The position numbers and the translations under genes are program-made. A model generated the notes under the pieces. That model did not search any database and was not told the origin of the DNA. It saw only the letters and a program-made list of their open reading frames with translations. 64,000 nt of DNA from Chirona hameri. Its lineage: Eukaryota; Arthropoda; Thecostraca; Balanomorpha; Balanidae. Where the stretch lies: NCBI GenBank assembly GCA_036785665.1, contig JAXIVJ010000162.1, forward strand, positions 251,001 through 315,000, read 5' to 3'. Positions 47,212 through 60,760 of the stretch are shown in pieces (position 1 is the stretch's first letter; every line of letters begins with the position of its first letter).

Positions 47212-48651
47212 GTGTACACTTCACTGTTGGAAGCCTTTTTAGAATTTTGGACGCGGAAACAATATACGGATGTTCATTTGATTGTAACAACTGTGTTTAT
47301 GACATTGAAAAATGTCAAGTTACTAAAAACAACGACATAAAAAGCTTAAAAAGCAAGCTGCATCAAAATAGGCAAAAGACATGATTTGTTTTTAAGAAAA
47401 CTGTAGCTTACAATTAGTAAGAAGCCAGCTGTTCACCATATCCTGATGGACAATTGACATCGTCCTAACATCTGGATCACAGTTCTGTTTTATATTTCTT
47501 GTCGCATTCTCCTTCTATCACAATTAACATTCCAATTGAACTACCTGACCACAAACATTTAGTAGCTGAACATCAATAGCGAGCAAATGTATGTGTCTCA
47601 TGCACGTCACACGTGAATTAAATTGCAAAACGTTCACGTGGCATTTTAAATATATTTGCAAAATATCTGTCCATATACGCACTTCTCGAATTATAGGTGC
47701 ATACCGCATACGGGACGCACTTACTAGGAGGAAGAGGGAGAAGGAGATAAGTGCGAAGAAAAATAAATAAATACAATAACTAATTTGTACATTTTTAATT
47801 TAAATTTCGCACAAATAACTCCCATTTGTCCCAGGCACTACAAAAACAGGTTGGGTGAAGTTCTATACCAAAATCATACTAAATTGTTACATAACATGGT
47901 GTTAACCTATCCATACAGTGGTAATTACGGTCATAATGCCTCTCAACCTGGCAATTGACAACAACACAATATTTGCGAGACTGCAGACTTCAATGAAATT
48001 GGACAACACGCGGAACAAAGCAGTACCACGAATGCAGCAGTGAGCATCATGTAACTAAAACGCTGCTGGTCACGATCTAGCAATATGATGACCGGGTGTC
48101 CCTATGTGATCAAGTGTGAACATGAGTGCATTTTGCCCGTTCTGGTCACGTTCACTGTTCTTTATCGCCAACGATCTACGACGACAACGACGATGATATC
48201 CACGATAAACATATCGTGGATATCATCGACTGTTATATCCACTGTAAATGTCACAGAAATCACCACCTATCTACTCTACCCCTACCGAACTACCACCCCA
48301 CCCCTTAAAATTTTATAGGCCGCCAAAAGTACACTTGGCTTCTTTTATCCCGGGATTCGTCTGTGAGCTCGTCTCGTCTTCCCTCAGCCAACGACTCTGG
48401 CATGGCAGCTTGGCTATGGCGCTCCAGTGCTGGAAATCCCCGTGATCGACGTCCTATCTCACCAGCTCACGACCATCGAAAGGCGCTACCGAGTCCGGCA
48501 GCGGGTGATCCTTATGAGTGACATGCGCAAACCCATGGGAAACACCTGATAACTGCACTGCACACGGTGATTCTTCTACGTGTCTCCTAGACTGAAGTAT
48601 ATGCCCAGTCAGGGTTGATGACCTGCGTCACAGCAGTGGGAATCTAGGGGG
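47212..48651. other. Spacer downstream of copy 9, up to the LINE
   Basis: Type II. In the conserved spacer block the usual ATGTCA is ATGTAA, which would stop the spacer frame at once. A 21-bp insertion at about 48213-48233 creates a hairpin (48191-48228). No gene is called. Confidence 0.55.
48191..48228. repeat. Perfect 16-bp-arm hairpin created by a 21-bp insertion
   Basis: CGATGATATCCACGAT, the loop AAACAT, and ATCGTGGATATCATCG. The sister sequence after copy 2 has only the left arm followed directly by TATATCC, so the right arm is new. Confidence 0.9.
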
Positions 48652-50715
48652 TTCAGTTCAGTTCAGTTCATATATTGGCGAATCATTCCACGTTGTGGTT
48701 TAGTGTTTTATCCGTTTCAAAAACACCGTCAAGATGAGTACATAGAGGCATACACATTACACATACATCGGTCAAGGACTCTAGAGACTTCTCCCGTCAC
48801 ATACTCGGGAAGGCGCATATGCCTAAATCAGACGCATACATGTTAATACAGATGCAAATACAAATGTTAAACCATCTTTGCACCAAAGATGAAATTTCAA
48901 ATCACAGATGATTTGGTATAGCGGCGAGAAGATCTGGTAGCGTACGAGCAGCCGAGGCGGCTGACGGCAGGTTGTTCCAGGACTGAGATGCACGGTATGA
49001 AAAAGAACTGCGAGCCAAGGAAAGCCGAAACGGAGGAAGCTGTAACTGGCCACTGACTGTTGCGCGAGTAACTCGCTGCGACACGGCCGAACGTCGGACA
49101 AATAACGACTGGACAGCTTTCGGAGTGTTTGCATCATTCAAAGCCTTGAAGACTTTAATGCAGTCACGATGTTTGACCAGGTCGTCAATTTTGCGCCAGC
49201 CAAGTTGATCTAAAATAGGCGAGATGTGGTCAAATTTTCGAGCACCTGTCACTATCCGAGCCGCAAAATTTATTAGTTTTTGAATTATGTGCAAGTGACA
49301 GGCTGCAGCTCCGCCCCAGATTGAGAGACAGTAGATGATGTGGGTAAACACGTGAGCATGAATAAGGATCTTGCGGGTCTCTGGTGTGAGGTGGTGACGA
49401 ATTTTGTAAAGTGAAAAAAGAATAGAGTTACACTTTTTTACAACATTTGATATATGCTCTTCCCAGGATAATTTATTGTCAAAAACCATTCCGAGCAACT
49501 TCACGGACGGGGAGGGGACCAGGACGTAACCGGGTATGTTGATTGAGAAAGAACTGGTGTTTTTTAGAGACTGGGATGTGCCGACAAGAAGAAGAGTTGT
49601 TTTGGTAGGATTAATTTCTAAGGAGTTATATTTAAAGTAGGATTGGATAGACCTCAGTGTCTCCTCCTGGCGAGATTTCAGAGCGCTGAGCTGGTCTGGA
49701 GGAGAGGATTCTAAAAAGGAGGTATCATCGGCATAGGATACTAAGCGTCCGTGAGGCAGGGAGGATGCAAGGTCGTTTGTGAAAATGCTAAAGAGGACCG
49801 GGCCTGTTAAGGAACCTTGAGGATCACCATGGGTCAGAGATAAGGAAAGGTTACCGCCTCTCACCATCTGCCGACGCTCGCCAAGGTAGCTCGCGAACCA
49901 GGAACTGTCAATGCCGTACCATGCAAGTTTAGCAAGCATGAGTATATGGTCAACGCTATCGAAGGCACGGCTCAGATCCACTGATGTGGCCGCGATGATG
50001 TGCCCCTCATTCATCCTGCATACCATCCAGTCAACGACATCGATGAGGGCATCTTCCGTGGAGTGACATTTGCGGTAGGCATATTGTGTGGAAGCCAGAA
50101 TAGTATTACTAATCAAATATTCAGTAACCTGACGGCAAACGACCTTCTCGCAAATTTTTGACAAGACTGGTAATATAGAGATTGGCCTGAAACTATTGGC
50201 TTCCTCATGAGATCCAGATTTGAATAGCGGCACCAGACACGCCTCTTTCCAAGCCGAAGGAAAAACACGCGTACTGATCGAGGAATTCACCAAGTGCAAT
50301 ACATGAGGTCCAATTACTGCAAAACACTTCCGCACGGCTGCTATGGGCAGGCCATCAAACCCGACGGCTTGGCTGGCAGACAGTTCACTGAGCGCGGCGG
50401 ACAGTTCCGGAAGCGTAATCACACGAAGCGTCAGCCCAGCTGTCGTCACGCAGGGTGGCCTGGGAGGGAGGGGGAGGTGTAGCTCTGCCACCAGCTGCTA
50501 TCTCAGCGGCGATTTTTGGCCCGATATTGGCAAAATGTAGGTTAAATTCGTCCGCCTTTTCAGCGGATAACGAGGCAGGATTATTCCAACTCCCTTTCGG
50601 CCGCATGACAAATTATTTCACACCCTGCCAGAAAGCATTACGATCGCGCGACATTTGAGCACATACATATTCTCTACGTGACACGGCAAAGTGGCCCTTG
50701 ACTACTTTGCCGTAT
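48652..50715 (-). mobile_element. 5'-truncated LINE, antisense, second copy
   Basis: It has the same insertion site, truncation point and (TGAAC)n tail as the element at 15398-17460, and equivalent length (2064 versus 2063 bp). It therefore arrived by duplication of the surrounding spacer. Confidence 0.88.
48902..50606 (-). pseudogene. LINE reverse transcriptase ORF fragment with upstream frameshift
   Basis: A 529-codon frame (50491 down to 48902) covers the RT uninterrupted: motif A Asp at about 172, motif B HGDPQGSLTGP at 221-231 (the first copy has the usual Val, not Asp), YADD at 253-256, and a thumb/C-terminal region. It is uninterrupted at the position of the first copy's stop. One extra G in a G-rich run near 50470 shifts the linker region into another frame (50385-50606). 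The lesion differs from that of the first copy. No endonuclease domain is present. Confidence 0.85.
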
Positions 50716-52048
50716 GGGGTGTCGGGGCCATGTCTCTAAAAGGACTGAAATCGACAGGAAACTGTCCCATTTTCTCATTCCCAAGGAAATCTATAGAACG
50801 TTATCAGCGAAAGTTGTTTCATCAATATTTAATGCACAAGCAAGCGAAATGTGACTATTATTGGTGGAATTGTGTCGTTTTTATTTGTTCCACAAAACCA
50901 GGTTCTTTACCGTTCTTTATCCGCCAGTGCGTCGCACCAAATCTTGTGAGAAAAACAAATCGAGGAAATGTAGTGTATGCGTCTACTTAGCCCAGGTCTG
51001 CTTCTGTCGCGAAAGATTTCTGACTAGCAAATTCGAGCGATTACTGTTTCGCCAGACATCCAGCTATCAATATGCCTGGCTGGGCAAAACTAATCACTTG
51101 TTGTTCAATACCGAAGGAAGTGTTTAACATTCATGTTTGTATTCATGTCTATAAGAACGTTTCCAATGTATTGGATCTTTTAGCACATCTATTCTAGCCG
51201 ACTGGGCTTGGGTCGCAAAATGCATTCTGGAATATGGAGATTTTGATTGATTTAGATGTTAGCTTTACAACTTATATTTAGGTACTCTGAATCCATTAGA
51301 GACTTCACCTGCTTATGCATTTTTCAAACGAAAAACCCGACAAAATAATGTTTTGGTTTCAAACCAAGCACAGTTGATTGAAAGGATAGATCAGATTGTC
51401 TCAGACTAGTAATCAATGACAACCATTAATTTGGATTAGAGCTGAGCCACCATTTATGGGAATCAAATTGAACTAGACTGACCTATACGATTTATAGATT
51501 TGCATACTCTTCGTCACTTAAAAATTGACCTGCTTTATCATCAGTGTGTTTTGTTGCCTCACCTGGTATTGTTAATGTTAATTAATTGCAAGAATCCATA
51601 CGTTGAGATTGTATCGGCTTTGGTTGGAAACGTTACATAGATTTTACCTTGATCACTTCAAAGGTATGGGCACTTATTTCCATGTGTACGTTGACGTTGG
51701 ATCATATCAAGTTGATTGTATTCAAGCTATCAAGCTGGCGTATTGATTATCGTCCCAGTTTTTCAATTTGATGGTAGGAATATTCACAAAGTAACTGACA
51801 CGTTATTTATAATACTTGCTGGATTAAATTAAATTCTGCTCCCTTTATGCGTCGTTCAATTTTCTTCCTATTCGGCATGACATTCAGATTTTCCCCCTGG
51901 ACGGGAAACATATGGTCACCCTTGCCATGCATCTTCAACGCTGTGGTAGTCCAGGCGCTTGTTCTGCCATGTAACCACATTCCAGCTCCAGAGAAAACCA
52001 CGCAGCGGAATGGGGGAGTTGGCGTGGCGATTCTGCCCAGCGATATTA
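50716..52048. other. Spacer between the second LINE and copy 10
   Basis: Colinear with 17461-18794: Cys-rich frame at 50861-51127, then the class A upstream region. No gene is called. Confidence 0.5.
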
Positions 52049-52097
52049 TGACGTCATCACCAAGGTCGGAACTGCTTGGTAGCGTTAGGTATAAAGA
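52049..52097 (+). promoter_or_regulatory. Class A promoter of copy 10: CRE plus TATA
   Basis: TGACGTCA (52049-52056) is 41 bp upstream of TATAAAGA (52090-52097). A couple of bases just upstream of the CRE are lost (TTCTGCCCAGCG). Confidence 0.8.
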
Positions 52098-52170
52098 CCG
52101 TGGTACGCTGGCAGCAGACACACACTCACTGGTCTACTCTCTCAGCAGTCAGAGCTCCAAGAAAGCCGAG

Positions 52171-52852
52171 ATGAACGCCAAGCTTGCGGTAAGTAGCTCA
52201 GAAGGTTCAGAAGGGGAAATGCTTGACTTCGCTGTGGTTTTGCTGAATGCTAGATGGTTCGATAATATCATATTGGAAATAAAAGCAAATATGTTTCATT
52301 CAGAACCATCTCTAAAATACAAATGTTCGTACCTATATTATCTTGCATGTCCGTAACAATTATTATTCCTGCAAACATCTATCATTAAATAGTGATCTGA
52401 TGCACTCCAGCCACAATGTACCCGTACACGATTATCTGAAAGCTTTGTTACTCCACTCATGCAAACCTCCTAATGTTGTGTATACTGTTTTGCAGCTGCT
52501 GTGTCTGGTTGCCCTGGTGGCTGTTGTCTCTGCTAGCTCTGGCTACGGTGGATACCACGGTGGATACCGCTCCTACGCCGCTCCCTCCTCCTACGGCGGC
52601 TACAGACGTGCCAGCCACGGCTACGGCGGCTACGGGGGCTACGGTGGCTACGGCAACGGCTACGACAACGGCTACGTCTCCCACGGCCGCCACCGCCGCT
52701 CTCTGGCGTACGCCTCGCACGGATACGGATACACTCCCCGCAGCTACGGATACGCCTCCCACGGATACGCTCCCCGTAGCTACGGATACGCCTCCCCTGC
52801 GTACAGCTATGCTCCCCGTGCCTACGGATACCGTTCTGCCTACCACCACTAA
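52171..52852 (+). CDS. Gly/Tyr-rich secreted structural protein, copy 10
   Basis: The coding region is 52171-52188 joined to 52496-52852 (intron 307 nt; a few bases of intron are lost after the donor region, as in copy 11), giving 124 aa. Three GGY units are followed by GNGYDNGY, an Asp replacing Gly. RHRR lies at 71-74. The first C-terminal repeat is YTPRSYG instead of YAPRSYG. It ends RAYG. Its exon begins with GGCTACGGTGGATACC, a synonymous signature shared with copy 11. Confidence 0.86.
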
Positions 52853-55511
52853 GTGTACACTTCACTGTTGGAAGCCTTTTTAGAATTTTGGACTCGGAAA
52901 CAATATACGGATGTTCATTTGATTGCAACAACTGTGTGTATGACATTGAAAAATGTCAAGTTACTAAAAACAACGACATAAAAAGCTTATGATGGAGATG
53001 GACAATTGACTTCGTCCTAACATCTGAATCACAGTTCTGTTTTATATTTCTTGTCGCATTCTCCTTATATCACAATTAACATTCCAATTGAACTACCTGA
53101 CCACAAACATTTAGTAGCTGAACATCAATAGCGAGCAAATGTATGTGTCTCATGCACGTCACACGTGAATTAAATTGCAAAACGTTCACGTAGCATTTTA
53201 AATATATTTGCAAAATATCTGTCCATATACGCACTTTTCGAATTATAGGTGCATACCGCATACGGACGAAGTTACTAGGAGGATGAGGAAAAAGGAGATA
53301 AGTGCGAAGAAAAAGAAATAAATACAATACATTATGTGTACATTTTGAATTTAAATTTCGCATAAATGACTCCCATTTATCAAATGCCCAACAAAAACAG
53401 GTTGGGTGAAGTTCTATACCAAAATCATACTAAATTGTTAAATACCATTGTGTTAACTTATCCATACAGTGGTAATTGCGGTCATAATACCTTTCAACCT
53501 GGCAACTGACAACACCACAATATTTGCGAGACTGCAGACTTCAATAAAATTGGACAACACGCGGAACAAAGCAGTACCACGAATGCAGCAGTGAGCATCA
53601 TGTCACAAAAAAAACGCTGCTGGTCACGATCTAGCAATATGATGACCGGGTGTCCCTATGTGATCAAGTGTGAACATGAGTGCATATTGCCCGTTCTGGT
53701 CACGTTCACTGTTCTTTATCGCCAACGATCGACGACGACAACGACAATATCCACGATAAACATTATATCCACTGTAAATGCCACAGAAATTACCACCTAT
53801 CTACTCTACCCCTACCAAACTACCACCCCACCCCTTAAATTTTTAAAGGCCGCCAAAAGTACACTTAGCTTCTTTTATCCCGGGATTCGTCTGTGAGCTC
53901 GTCTCGTCTTCCCTCAGCCAGCGACTCTGGCATGGCAGCTTGGCAATGGCGGTCCAGTGCGAGAAATCCCCGTGATCGACGTCCTATCTCACCAGCTCAC
54001 GACCATCGAAAGACGCTACCGAGCCCGGCAGCGGGTGATCCTGATGAGTGACTTGCGCAAACCCATGGGAAACACCTGATAATTGCACTGCACACAGTGA
54101 TTCTACCATGTGTCTCCTAGACTGAAGTATATGCCCAGTCAGGGTTGATGACCTGCGTCACACCAGCTGGAATCTAGGGGGTGTCGGGGCCATGCCTCTA
54201 AAAGGACTAAAGGCGACCGGAAACTGACACATTTTCTCATTCTCAAGGAAATCTATAGAACGTTATCAGCGAAAGATGTTTTATCAATATTTAATGCACA
54301 AGCCAGCGAAATGTGATTATTATTGGTGGAATTGTGTCGTTTTTATTTGTTCCACAAAACCAGGTTCTTTACCATTCTTTATCCGCCAGTCCGTCGCAGC
54401 AAATCTTGTGAGAAAAACAAATCGAGGAAATGTAGTGTATGCGTCTACTTAGCCCAGGTCTGCTTCTATCGCGAAAGATTTCTGACTAGCAAATTCGAGC
54501 GATTACTGTTTCGCTAGACATCCAGCTATCAATATGCCTGTCTGGGCAAAACTAATCACTTGTTGTTCAAAACCGAAGGAAGTGTTTAACATTCATGTTT
54601 GTATTCATGTTTGCAAGAACGTTTTCAATGTTTTGGATCTTTTATCACATCTATTCTAGCCGACTGGGCTTGGGTCGCAAAATGCATTCTGGAATATGGA
54701 GATTTTGATTTATTTAGATGTTAGATTTACAACTTATATTTAGGTACTCTGAATCCATTAGAGACTTCACCTGCTTATGCATTTTTCAAACGAAAAACCC
54801 GACAAAATAATGTTTTGTTTTCAAACCAAGCACAGTTGATTGAAAGGATAGATCAGATTGTGTCAGACTAGTAATCAATGACAACCATTAATTTGGATTA
54901 GAACTGAGCCACCATTTATTGGAATCGGATTGAACAAGACTAACCTATACGATTTATAGATTTGCATAATCTTCGTCACTTCAACATGGACTTACTTTAT
55001 CATCAGTGTTTTTTGTTGCCTCACTTGGTATTGTTAATGTTAATTAATTGCAAGAATCCATACGTTGAGATTGTATCGGCTTCGGTCGGAAAAGCTACAT
55101 AGATTTTACCTTGATCACTTCAAAGGTATGGGCACTTATTTCCATGTGTACGTTGACGTTGGATCATATCAAGTTGATTGCATTCAAGCTATCAAGCTGG
55201 CGTATTGATTATCGTCCCAGTCTTTCAATTCGATGGTAGGAATATTCACAAAGTAACTGACACCTTATTTATAATACTTGCTGGATTAAATTAAATTCTG
55301 CTCCCTTTATGCGTCGTTCAATTTTCTTCCTATTCGGCATGACATTCAGATTTTCCCCCTGGACGGGAAACATGTCGTCACCCTTGCCATGCATCTTCAA
55401 CGCTGTGGTAGTCCAGGCGCTTGTTCTGCCATGTAACCACATTCCAACTCCAGAGAAAACCACGCAGCGGAATAGGGGAGTTGGCGTGGCGATTCTGCTC
55501 CAGCGATATTA
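52853..55511. other. Spacer between copies 10 and 11
   Basis: The type II flank has a ~115-bp deletion at about 52988, just after AAAAAGCTTA. The conserved spacer frame at 53591-53896 has one in-frame 3-bp gain and one in-frame 3-bp loss. The LINE site near 54180 is empty. The Cys-rich frame is at 54323-54517. The class A upstream region precedes copy 11. No gene is called. Confidence 0.55.
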
Positions 55512-55560
55512 TGACGTCATCACCAAGGTTGGAACTGCTTGGTAGCGCTAGGTATAAAGA
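55512..55560 (+). promoter_or_regulatory. Class A promoter of copy 11: CRE plus TATA
   Basis: TGACGTCA (55512-55519) is 41 bp upstream of TATAAAGA (55553-55560). Confidence 0.8.
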
Positions 55561-55633
55561 CCGTGGTACGTTGGCAGCAGACACACACTCACTGGTCTAC
55601 TCTCTCAGCAGTCAGAGCTCCAAAAAAGCCGAG

Positions 55634-56342
55634 ATGAACGCCAAGCTTGCGGTAAGTAGCTCAGAAGGTTCAGAAAGGGAAATGCTTGACTTCGCTGTGG
55701 TTTTGCTGAATGCTAGATGGTTCGATAATATCATATTGGAAATAAAAGCAAATATTTTTCATTCAGAACCATCTCTAAAATACAAATGTTCGTACCTATA
55801 TTATCTTGCATGTCCGTAACAATTATTATTCCTGCAGACATCTATCATTAAATAGTGATCTGATGCACTCCAGCCACAATGTACCCGTACACCATTATCT
55901 GAAAGCTTTGTTACTCCACTCATGCAAACCTCCTAATGTTGTGTATACTGTTTTGCAGCTGCTGTGTCTGGTTGCCCTGGTGGCTGTTGTCTCTGCTAGC
56001 TCTGGCTACGGTGGATACCACGGTGGATACCGCTCCTACGCCGCTCCCTCCTCCTACGGCGGCTACAGACGTGCCAGCCACGGCTACGGCGGCTACGGCG
56101 GCTACGGGGGCTACGGCGGCTACGGCAACGGCTACGGCAACGGCTACGTCTCCCACGGCCGCCACCGCCGCTCTCTGGCCTACGCCTCGCACGGATACGG
56201 ATACGCTCCCCGCAGCTACGGATACGCCTCCCACGGATACGCTCCCCGTAGCTACGGATACGCCTCCCCTGCGTACAGCTATGCTCCCGTACCTATGGAT
56301 ACCGTTCTGCCTACCACCACTAAGTGTACACTTCACTGTTGA
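55634..56342 (+). CDS. Gly/Tyr-rich secreted protein, copy 11, with frameshifted C-terminus
   Basis: The coding region is 55634-55651 joined to 55959-56342 (intron 307 nt), predicted 133 aa. It is normal through four GGY units, RHRR (74-77) and the first two C-terminal repeats. Near 56286-56289 the usual CCCC tract after GCT has lost one C. As a result the standard ending PRTYGYRSAYHH is replaced by PVPMDTVLPTTTKCTLHC. The changed tail removes the last four Tyr and adds two Cys. Sequence before this point matches copy 10 (RASHG, GGTGGATACC). After it the sequence matches the RTYG class and, further on, the type I flank, so the lesion sits at a recombination junction. The product may still be secreted, but it could also be a pseudogene in the making. 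Confidence 0.75.
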
Positions 56343-57784
56343 AAGCTTTTTTGAATTTTAGACGAGGAAACAATATACGGATGCTCATTTGATTGCAACA
56401 ACTGTGTTTATGACATTGAAAAATGTCAAGTTACTCAAAACAACGACATAAAAAGCTTAAAAAGCAAGCTGCATCAAAATAGTCAAAAGACATGATTTGT
56501 TATTAAGAAAACTGTAGCTTACAATTAGTAAGAAGCCAGCTGTTCACCATATCCTGATGGACAATTCACATCGTCCTAACATTTGAAACAAACACTAGTA
56601 CGGATACGTAAATGGACTATGACTATGCATGGACAGTGGACACTAGACACTCACTGCAGTGCTTGAGACACGGCACTGGCGAATGTTTCACACTGAAGGT
56701 TCACTTCACTCTGTAGTAAACCCTTGGTGTGAAACTTGACCCTGCACTGGTAAGTACAGGACCAGGCAGGACAGGTAACGTTACCTACGTGAGGCAATAA
56801 CTAATGTTGGGATACACTAGTTATACTGATTGTCTGCACTCAAGGGCACCGCCATCTTCCGAAAGTTGGGGAGGACGGAGGCATTCTGAAGTCGATTCTT
56901 TCCATGCAACGCCCATAGGCGTATTGTTAAAATGCGAAAATATTGGGGGGACACGTGTCCCCTGTCCCCCCTGTGGCGGAGCTCCTGTCTGCACTGTGCG
57001 TACAGTATCCTGCCCTCAGAACATTTTTGAACGTTTGTCAGTTCAGTAATTGTAACCATGCCGTCAACATGTATTTATTTATGGTCGTAAAGTGGAAATA
57101 TGATTAGTTCTACCTTAGATACGTAAATTAAGAGAATGCGACCCTTATTATGGGCAACATGCCTTACTTGAGAGTGCAGACTTAAATAAAATTGGACAAC
57201 ACGCGGAACAAAGCAGTACCACAAATGTAGTAGTGAGCATCATGTCACTAAAACGCTGCTGGTCACGATTTAGCAATATGATGACTGGGTGTCCCTATTT
57301 GATCAAGTGTGAACATGAGTGCATTTTGCCCGTTCTGGTCATGTTCACTGTTCTAAATCGACAACGATCGACGACGACAACGACGATAATATTGATGATG
57401 GATATTAAATCTACCGTAAATGTCACAGAAATCACCACCTATCTCTACTCTACCCCTACCAAACTACCACCCACTCCTTAACCCTCGTCCGACGGGGGGA
57501 CGGGTCCTAAAATGACCCCCTGGTGTTTTCCTTGCAAAACGTTTTACATATACGGCGAATCTTGCTGAAATTTGCAGCAGCTGAGTTTACAACAATGATA
57601 CGCAAGGGGTGTAACTTCGGAAATGAGATTGGGGATGCAAATAGTAGTGGGGGGTCCTCCTGGCAAGTTATCACGGGCCTCTTGACAAGTTGGCGGGGGG
57701 CCTCCAGTTTATCGCCCCTGATATGTTCGCAAGTAAGCTGACGTTATGAAACGTATGTGTTGCCACCACGTCAGGTGAGTGGCT
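56343..57784. other. Spacer downstream of copy 11
   Basis: The first ~60 bases match the copy-5 3' flank (GAAAGCTTTTTTGAATTTTAGACGAGG). From about 56480 it is type I flank and block C begins, colinear with 5800-7105 and including the conserved spacer frame at 57233-57481. No gene is called. Confidence 0.55.
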
Positions 57785-60760
57785 TTAACCCGCGCCCCGC
57801 TGGAGGGGAGGGACAAATCCCCCCCCCCCCCCTCCTCCCCCCGGATGTTCTCAATAACTTGAAAACGATGACAGATAACGACTTGAAACTTGCAGTACCT
57901 TATTTGGCATCAATTCCACATCTTCTCAACAAATTTTACTGACATTGATTGAGTACTTTTGGAGATAATGACGTTTTAATGACGTCATGTTATGCCATTT
58001 TTGGTGAAAAACGAGAAATGTTTAAAAATCGTAGAAAACCGAATTTTAAAGCAAATTGCAAATAAAAAACTTCAAGAGAAAGTAAATGAGATTCACTTCA
58101 AAATTTCGATCTCGGAATTTCAATTTTGTTTGGTTTTGGACCCCTAAAAATAAACAAAACTATTTTGTTTTCTTCAGAAAACTTTCCTTAAAATCATTTT
58201 TTGAAGATATTAAAAAAATGGAATATATATGACAGAATTAAGTATGGACAATACCCAAGCCAAATATCAAAGCAATATCTGTATTTTTACTGGCTATTGC
58301 TCCCTATGTATAAGTTACTCTTGACGTCATTTTTTTAAGTTACGTTTTTTGGCTTGTATTGACCAGAAACAGACAAATGCATGCTACTGCTGTATTTCTG
58401 AGACAAATCTGGTCTAAAACATGCCTTTTTATTTTGATTAATCAATTTCGAATGTTGACCTTATGACCTGACCTTGACCTTATATGGTGTCAGGTTGTAA
58501 AAATGGCTTCTACTATCGAATTGTACGTGTAGAATAACCCATAAAACATGTGTCGCATGACTTTCGTAGAACTCTTGCCAAACCTTTTTGTGACCTGAGA
58601 AGCATCACACACCTTGACCTTTGCCTACAATTTCACTTTCGCTTATACTGGAGATGCAATATATCTTTGAGAGCACCTTGTGAGATAATAGTCGCAATCT
58701 AAGGCTTTGGATGGAAAGTATGGCCCAAAAACTAAAATACCTCAGTTCTGATCTTTGACTTTCTGACCTATGACCTTAAAAAACGCATTTTAAGCACTCT
58801 CCAATTTATCTGGTTCTGACCTTTCGATCGCCGCCTTGTGCGTCTCGCTGCGGGCATTGGTTCGGAAGATACGAGGGGGGATTTCCCCTCCCCAGCGGGG
58901 CGCATTCGGCTGGAGACCCCAGCGGGGTGCCGTTTAAGTTTATTTTCACTATCATTAGCAGCGCATGTGTAGGTTGGTGTGCATAGGTACAATTAGTTGT
59001 ATAGTACTGCTGTATTTTCTTGTCTCATCACAATATTTTACGTAAAGTATTTTAGATACCATAATTTTGCAGCACACTGCAGTAGCTATCTGAATAGATC
59101 ATTTAACATCAAAATCACACATCGAACTCTAATGCCTGAATTGACGTCCAACAATTCAACAGTAATGCAAATAATTACTTTTACGACGAAACAAAAATGT
59201 ACAGACACATAACAATTACATTATCTAACTAGTACGACCATTAGAAATGAGCCAAAATTGCTGAAGTCTGAATATTTAGAATCGTAGAAATAGAAAAGTA
59301 GTGAAAAGGAGAAGCAGAATTAGGTACTGGAATATATATACGCAAGGACAAATAGAAGGCTTTAATGATTTCCGACTTTGTAGAACTTATTAACGATAAA
59401 CGCACTGTGGGTGCACTTTTTGCCGAAATATCCGATTCCTGCAGTGATTGCAGTTTTCAAGAGCTGTCGATTGCTTTTCCCCGTTTGTTCTTAGCTATCA
59501 TAGTTCCCGAGATATTTGGGGTGTTCGAAGCGAAGTCCTAAAACTGGAAAGTCTGACCTTTGATGACCTCTGGTGACCTCAATATTGACCTGACCTAAAA
59601 AATGACCGAATACTTTCGATAGAGCTTGTCTCAAGCTATCGAACGCCGTTTTCCGCTTGTCAGAGAACGCTTGTTGTTCACGCTTGTTTTCCGCTAGAAA
59701 TCCACAGAAAACGCTTAAATTTGACCAGTTTTCACCAGGTGCCTATACCATTCTTGTGCCAAATACAAAGATCCAAGTCATATTTGTGTTGTGTGACCTC
59801 TACGAGGCCAACTCAGGTGACCCAAGAGGTTACGTGTTTTTTGTATTCAATAACTCTTTGCCAAATGAAGGTAGAGTTATCAACAATGTGCATCGCTCGT
59901 CGAGACACGTTGATTGATGTAAAATTTGAACTTGATCTGCCTTGACCTGAGCACAGGACAGGTCAATTTTCGAATATGACCTAACTAGGTCATGATCATC
60001 CGATATACCATTCGATGTGTCTCGACAGAGAAACACAATGGTGAAAACTATAAGTATCACTCTATGATGCGTATCTCAAAAGTTATTCCTTAAAACAATT
60101 CCGCTATTTTGAGAATGTTTCACGTTCGATGGCCTTCCCTGAGTTAGCTATTGACCCCAAATCAAATCTGATGAAGCCTGAGTGACAACAAATTACATTA
60201 TCTTTCGCACTGGCGGATCCAGCTTCTCTCCGTGGGGGCATCTTTTTGTGGCAACAAGGTACCCCCCATTTTTCCCCGCAGATTTCGGCCGGTCGCCTTA
60301 CTTTCGTATTCGAGCTAAGAAATTCACTTCTCAAATTCACAAAAAAAATGGTTTTGTTTTTTTTCTACGAAAAAAAGTTTTTCCTATTTTGGACGGTCAA
60401 AAACACAAAATTTAGAATATTCGAGATAGCCATTTTGAAGAAAATGTCATTTATTTTCTTTTGAAATTTTCATTTGCAATTTGCTTCAAAACTCTATTTT
60501 TTTACGATAGTTCAAACATTTATCGTTTTTCCGCCAAAAATGGCATGACATGGCGTCATTAAAACATCATTATTTCTTTCCCACCATACTACATCAATTT
60601 AACAGGACTTTGGGCGAGAAGGCGTATAATTGATGCAGCAAAATGTACTGCAAGTTTGACGTTGATATCTATCACAGTTTTGAAATGATTGAGCAAATCC
60701 GGGAGGGGGCTGATTCTGCCCCCCCCCCCCCACCACCACCACCATCGGGTTGCGGGTTAA
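57785..60760. mobile_element. TTAA-flanked long-TIR element, copy in block C
   Basis: TTAA lies at 57785-57788 and 60757-60760. This is the third colinear copy, with an expanded C/T-rich run near the left end (57820-57841). Confidence 0.65.
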
